The notes beneath the pieces are model-generated. The model was not told the DNA's origin. It worked only from the letters and a program-made list of their open reading frames with translations, and did not search any database. A DNA stretch of 64,000 nucleotides from Diploptera punctata. Its lineage: Eukaryota; Arthropoda; Insecta; Blattodea; Blaberidae. Shown here piece after piece: positions 63,961 to 64,000 of the stretch. The position numbers and the translations under genes were made by a program. The stretch spans positions 558,001 to 622,000 of the forward strand of contig JASPKZ010003421.1 in assembly GCA_030220185.1 (NCBI GenBank). The letters are read 5' to 3'. Numbering within the stretch: position 1 is the stretch's first letter; every line of letters begins with the position of its first letter.

Positions 63961-64000
63961 TGGATGGATATGCAGTGTTCTACAGGATCACAAGGATAAA

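Overview
This window looks like non-genic, transposon-dense DNA from a large, AT-rich arthropod genome. An insect is most likely, and a cockroach-like polyneopteran is plausible but not proven. Supporting signs are a satellite built on the insect telomere repeat CCTAA/TTAGG, many tRNA-derived SINEs, non-LTR retrotransposon ends of the type common in insects, Penelope-like elements, Tc1/mariner-type transposases with long inverted repeats, and a 61-bp insert of insect-type mitochondrial 16S rRNA. I found no convincing host protein-coding exon. Every long reading frame I could interpret belongs to a mobile element, and nearly all are truncated, shifted or stopped.

Family names used below are local. 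LINE-A: C-termini with a YKPKGRR..GRP..RW motif (1-820, 4315-4600, 6085-7404, 45450-46470). LINE-B: C-termini with RRLRWAGHVARM and a GTGAGTAAGTAAG tail (1570-2035, 10205-10400, 25815-26420, 33740-34833, 35665-36186, 41160-44050, 57350-57805, 61785-62285). LINE-C: ends with GHVLRMED..W and a GATA-type tail in its clearest copies (9188-10062, 25010-25310, relatives elsewhere). LINE-D: CR1/L2-like end with an (ATT)n tail (3826-4300, 34905-35664, 59470-59600). A Jockey-like end lies at 53570-54040. PLE: Penelope-like RT plus GIY-YIG remnants (7420-8690 and the inverted pair 32310-34905). Element E: a non-coding DNA element of about 0.75 kb (8690-10205, 28735-29935, 60431-61200). Element H: dispersed repeat whose end carries CCGG..TGCTACGCC (22800, 24600, 37187, 51172, 55615).

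Layout. 0-10 kb: LINE fragments, a mariner-type MITE, a palindromic ribozyme element inside an (AAT)n tract, a hAT-like MITE, and a Penelope remnant with its terminal hammerhead ribozyme. 10-20 kb: small MITEs, a 1.69-kb Tc1/mariner-type element with TA target duplication, and two more decayed DNA transposons. 20.15-22.35 kb: satellite. 22.4-32 kb: LINE fragments, an LTR-retroelement remnant with two LTR-like ends and a gag-like fragment, and two E elements in inverted array. 32.3-36.2 kb: head-to-head Penelope pair with a ribozyme palindrome at its centre and a LINE inserted inside one terminal ribozyme. 36-46 kb: a mitochondrial insert in a SINE, tandem repeats, and nested LINE-B copies. 46-64 kb: sparse AT-rich DNA with SINEs, a degenerate transposase, palindromes and minisatellites.

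The most interesting signal is the set of hammerhead ribozyme motifs. Nine occurrences share the core CTGATGA (or CCGATGA), a stem II, GAAA, and a six-base self-complementary stem III. Six of them sit as inverted pairs in three palindromic elements, and one of these is flanked by a 12-bp target duplication, so it seems to have moved as a unit. All family calls are from reading the sequence; no database search was possible.
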